DNA of 64,000 bases, taken from Glandiceps talaboti (taxonomy: Eukaryota; Hemichordata; Enteropneusta; Spengelidae). Below, one piece after another: positions 62,815-64,000 of this stretch (positions are counted from its first letter, which is position 1; every line of letters starts with the position of its first letter). The notes under the pieces are model-generated. The model had not been told where the DNA came from, did no database searches, and worked only from the letters and a program-made list of their open reading frames with translations. The position numbers and the translations under genes are program-made. The stretch is from assembly GCF_964340395.1 (NCBI RefSeq), contig NC_135549.1, positions 26,235,342-26,299,341 on the forward strand, read 5' to 3'.

Positions 62815-64000
62815 CTAAATCTGCTTATCAAGTCCAAGCATTGGTATCGACTCCTCTCTCATGATAAACTTCTGAACTTTTCCTGACACAGTCAGTGGAA
62901 AGGAGTCCACAAAGCAGAAATACCGTGGTATTTTGAAGTGAGCAATCTGTAACAGGATAAAAGATGCAATTGGGTTTAATAATTTGTAAGATCAAAACGA
63001 AAAAATAACTTTCATATGTATCACTGCTTAAGCAATAGTGTGTATGTGTTAAGAAAGAATGAAATAACTTCACCACCGTTACTGTACATGATTTGTAAGT
63101 AGATGTATATTTGCCAATTATTTCAAAGTGTCATACAAATTATCACAAGGTAACAATCCTTTACAAAGTGTCTGTTATTATCATTTGTCTGACACTTACT
63201 TACCTTACAAAATGTCTGCAGTTATCAGTTGACTTAATTACACTTACCAATCCTTACAAATTATTTGTCATCACCATATGACTGGTTACTTACCAAACTC
63301 CATACAATGTCTGTAATTATTAGTAGAGTCATAATAACCAATCCTCACAACGTGTCTGTAATTATCAGCAGTCATCACATTTTCCCAACCTCACAAACAG
63401 TCGGTAAGCATTAATAGAGTCACACTTACCATTCCTTACCATGTGTAACATAATTACCATGTGTCTGTAGTTAACAGTTGCAATTGCTTCTGAACCATTA
63501 TAAAGTATATGTGATTATACATTGACTGGCACATAGTACTTACCAACTTTTAGTATTTCACCTTGGATAAATGCTTACAAAATGTCTGTAACTCTCTTCA
63601 GACTTTGACTTACCTGACCTCGACAAAAGTCTTTGATTTCATCTTCATCAGCTCTCTGACCTGCTTTGAGTTTAACCCATGCACACAATTCCTCTCCCAT
63701 TCTACTATCTGGTACACCAATCACCTATGGAAATAAAGTCATAGTATGTTATTTAATGGGAAATTCTATAATACATATTTAAACATACACACTAAGTGTT
63801 CTGTTAGTCCGTGGCCAATGCAATCCGACTTGACACCCATACTTTGATGAAGCAATAATGCTAAATTAAGGATGAATTCAATTCTTCTGAAAATGGCTGA
63901 TCGAATTTAAACAAATGTGGTAAATTCCTCAGTAATGATTGCATAACCACATGTTTTCGTTGATATCAAAAGTAAAACAAGTAGCCTGAGTGTTCTGTAA
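62815..64000 (-). CDS. ACSF2: Second ACSF2 copy, 3' part only (cut by window end)
   Basis: Two exons on the minus strand, 63724-63614 and 62946-62815, match ACSF2 exons 12 and 13 in length, phase and splice borders. The stop is TAG at 62817-62815. I count 11 differences in 243 coding bases. Changes include Ala to Gly, Thr to Arg, Thr to Ser in LTVSGK, Val to Ile and Lys to Met. The C-terminal catalytic-type Lys and MGEELCAW are kept. The frame is open, so this part looks functional. The rest of the gene lies beyond position 64000. The intron sequence up to the window end also aligns with intron 11 of the first copy. Confidence 0.9.
63160..63600 (-). repeat. Matching ~50-bp repeat array in intron of the second ACSF2 copy
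   Basis: Same unit as in the first copy, read on the minus strand (ttggtaagtgtgactct, ataattacagaca, ttgtaagg). Unit number and order differ somewhat, so the array predates the duplication and has since changed. Confidence 0.7.

Overview
The window is animal nuclear DNA. It shows split genes with GT-AG introns in conserved phases, a tRNA-derived SINE, a LINE tail, many small inverted-repeat transposons, long tetranucleotide and dinucleotide arrays, and a 200-base assembly gap. AT richness, a very common palindromic ACATGTA word and this repeat mix suggest a marine invertebrate (deuterostome or lophotrochozoan). I cannot name the species from the sequence.

Layout. (1) Positions 1-41.9 kb, minus strand: an AHCYL1/IRBIT-type gene (S-adenosylhomocysteine hydrolase-like, IP3-receptor regulator). 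Thirteen coding exons from 24461 down to the stop codon at 57-55 join without a frame break into 485 residues. A phase-compatible first exon (41880-41773) would complete a protein of 516-521 residues. (2) Positions 31805-38778, inside the proposed first intron and on the same strand: a complete DNA transposon of 6974 bp. It has 12-bp perfect terminal inverted repeats, a 7-bp target duplication and one uninterrupted two-exon gene for a 1293-residue protein. That protein has PPxY motifs, a long coiled coil, an RNase H-like transposase-type core, a basic region and a tail of LPLS/acidic repeats. (3) Positions 46214-46549, plus strand: a small 111-residue single-coding-exon gene of unknown function. 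(4) Positions 49470-58530, plus strand: a complete 13-exon ACSF2-type mitochondrial medium-chain acyl-CoA synthetase gene (610 residues), including its targeting presequence. (5) Positions 62815-64000, minus strand: the last two exons of a second ACSF2 copy, tail-to-tail with the first. The two copies form the arms of a large diverged palindrome with a spacer of about 3 kb.

The two host enzyme genes are not obviously in one pathway. IRBIT controls calcium release and ion transport, and ACSF2 activates fatty acids in mitochondria. The most unusual content is the intact transposon with its uncharacterised transposase-like protein. Next come the inverted ACSF2 duplication, whose intron carries an array of 5'-splice-site-like words in both copies, several near-perfect long hairpins, and two abutting TTAA-flanked elements. 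Functional calls rest on reading the protein by eye; no database search was run.
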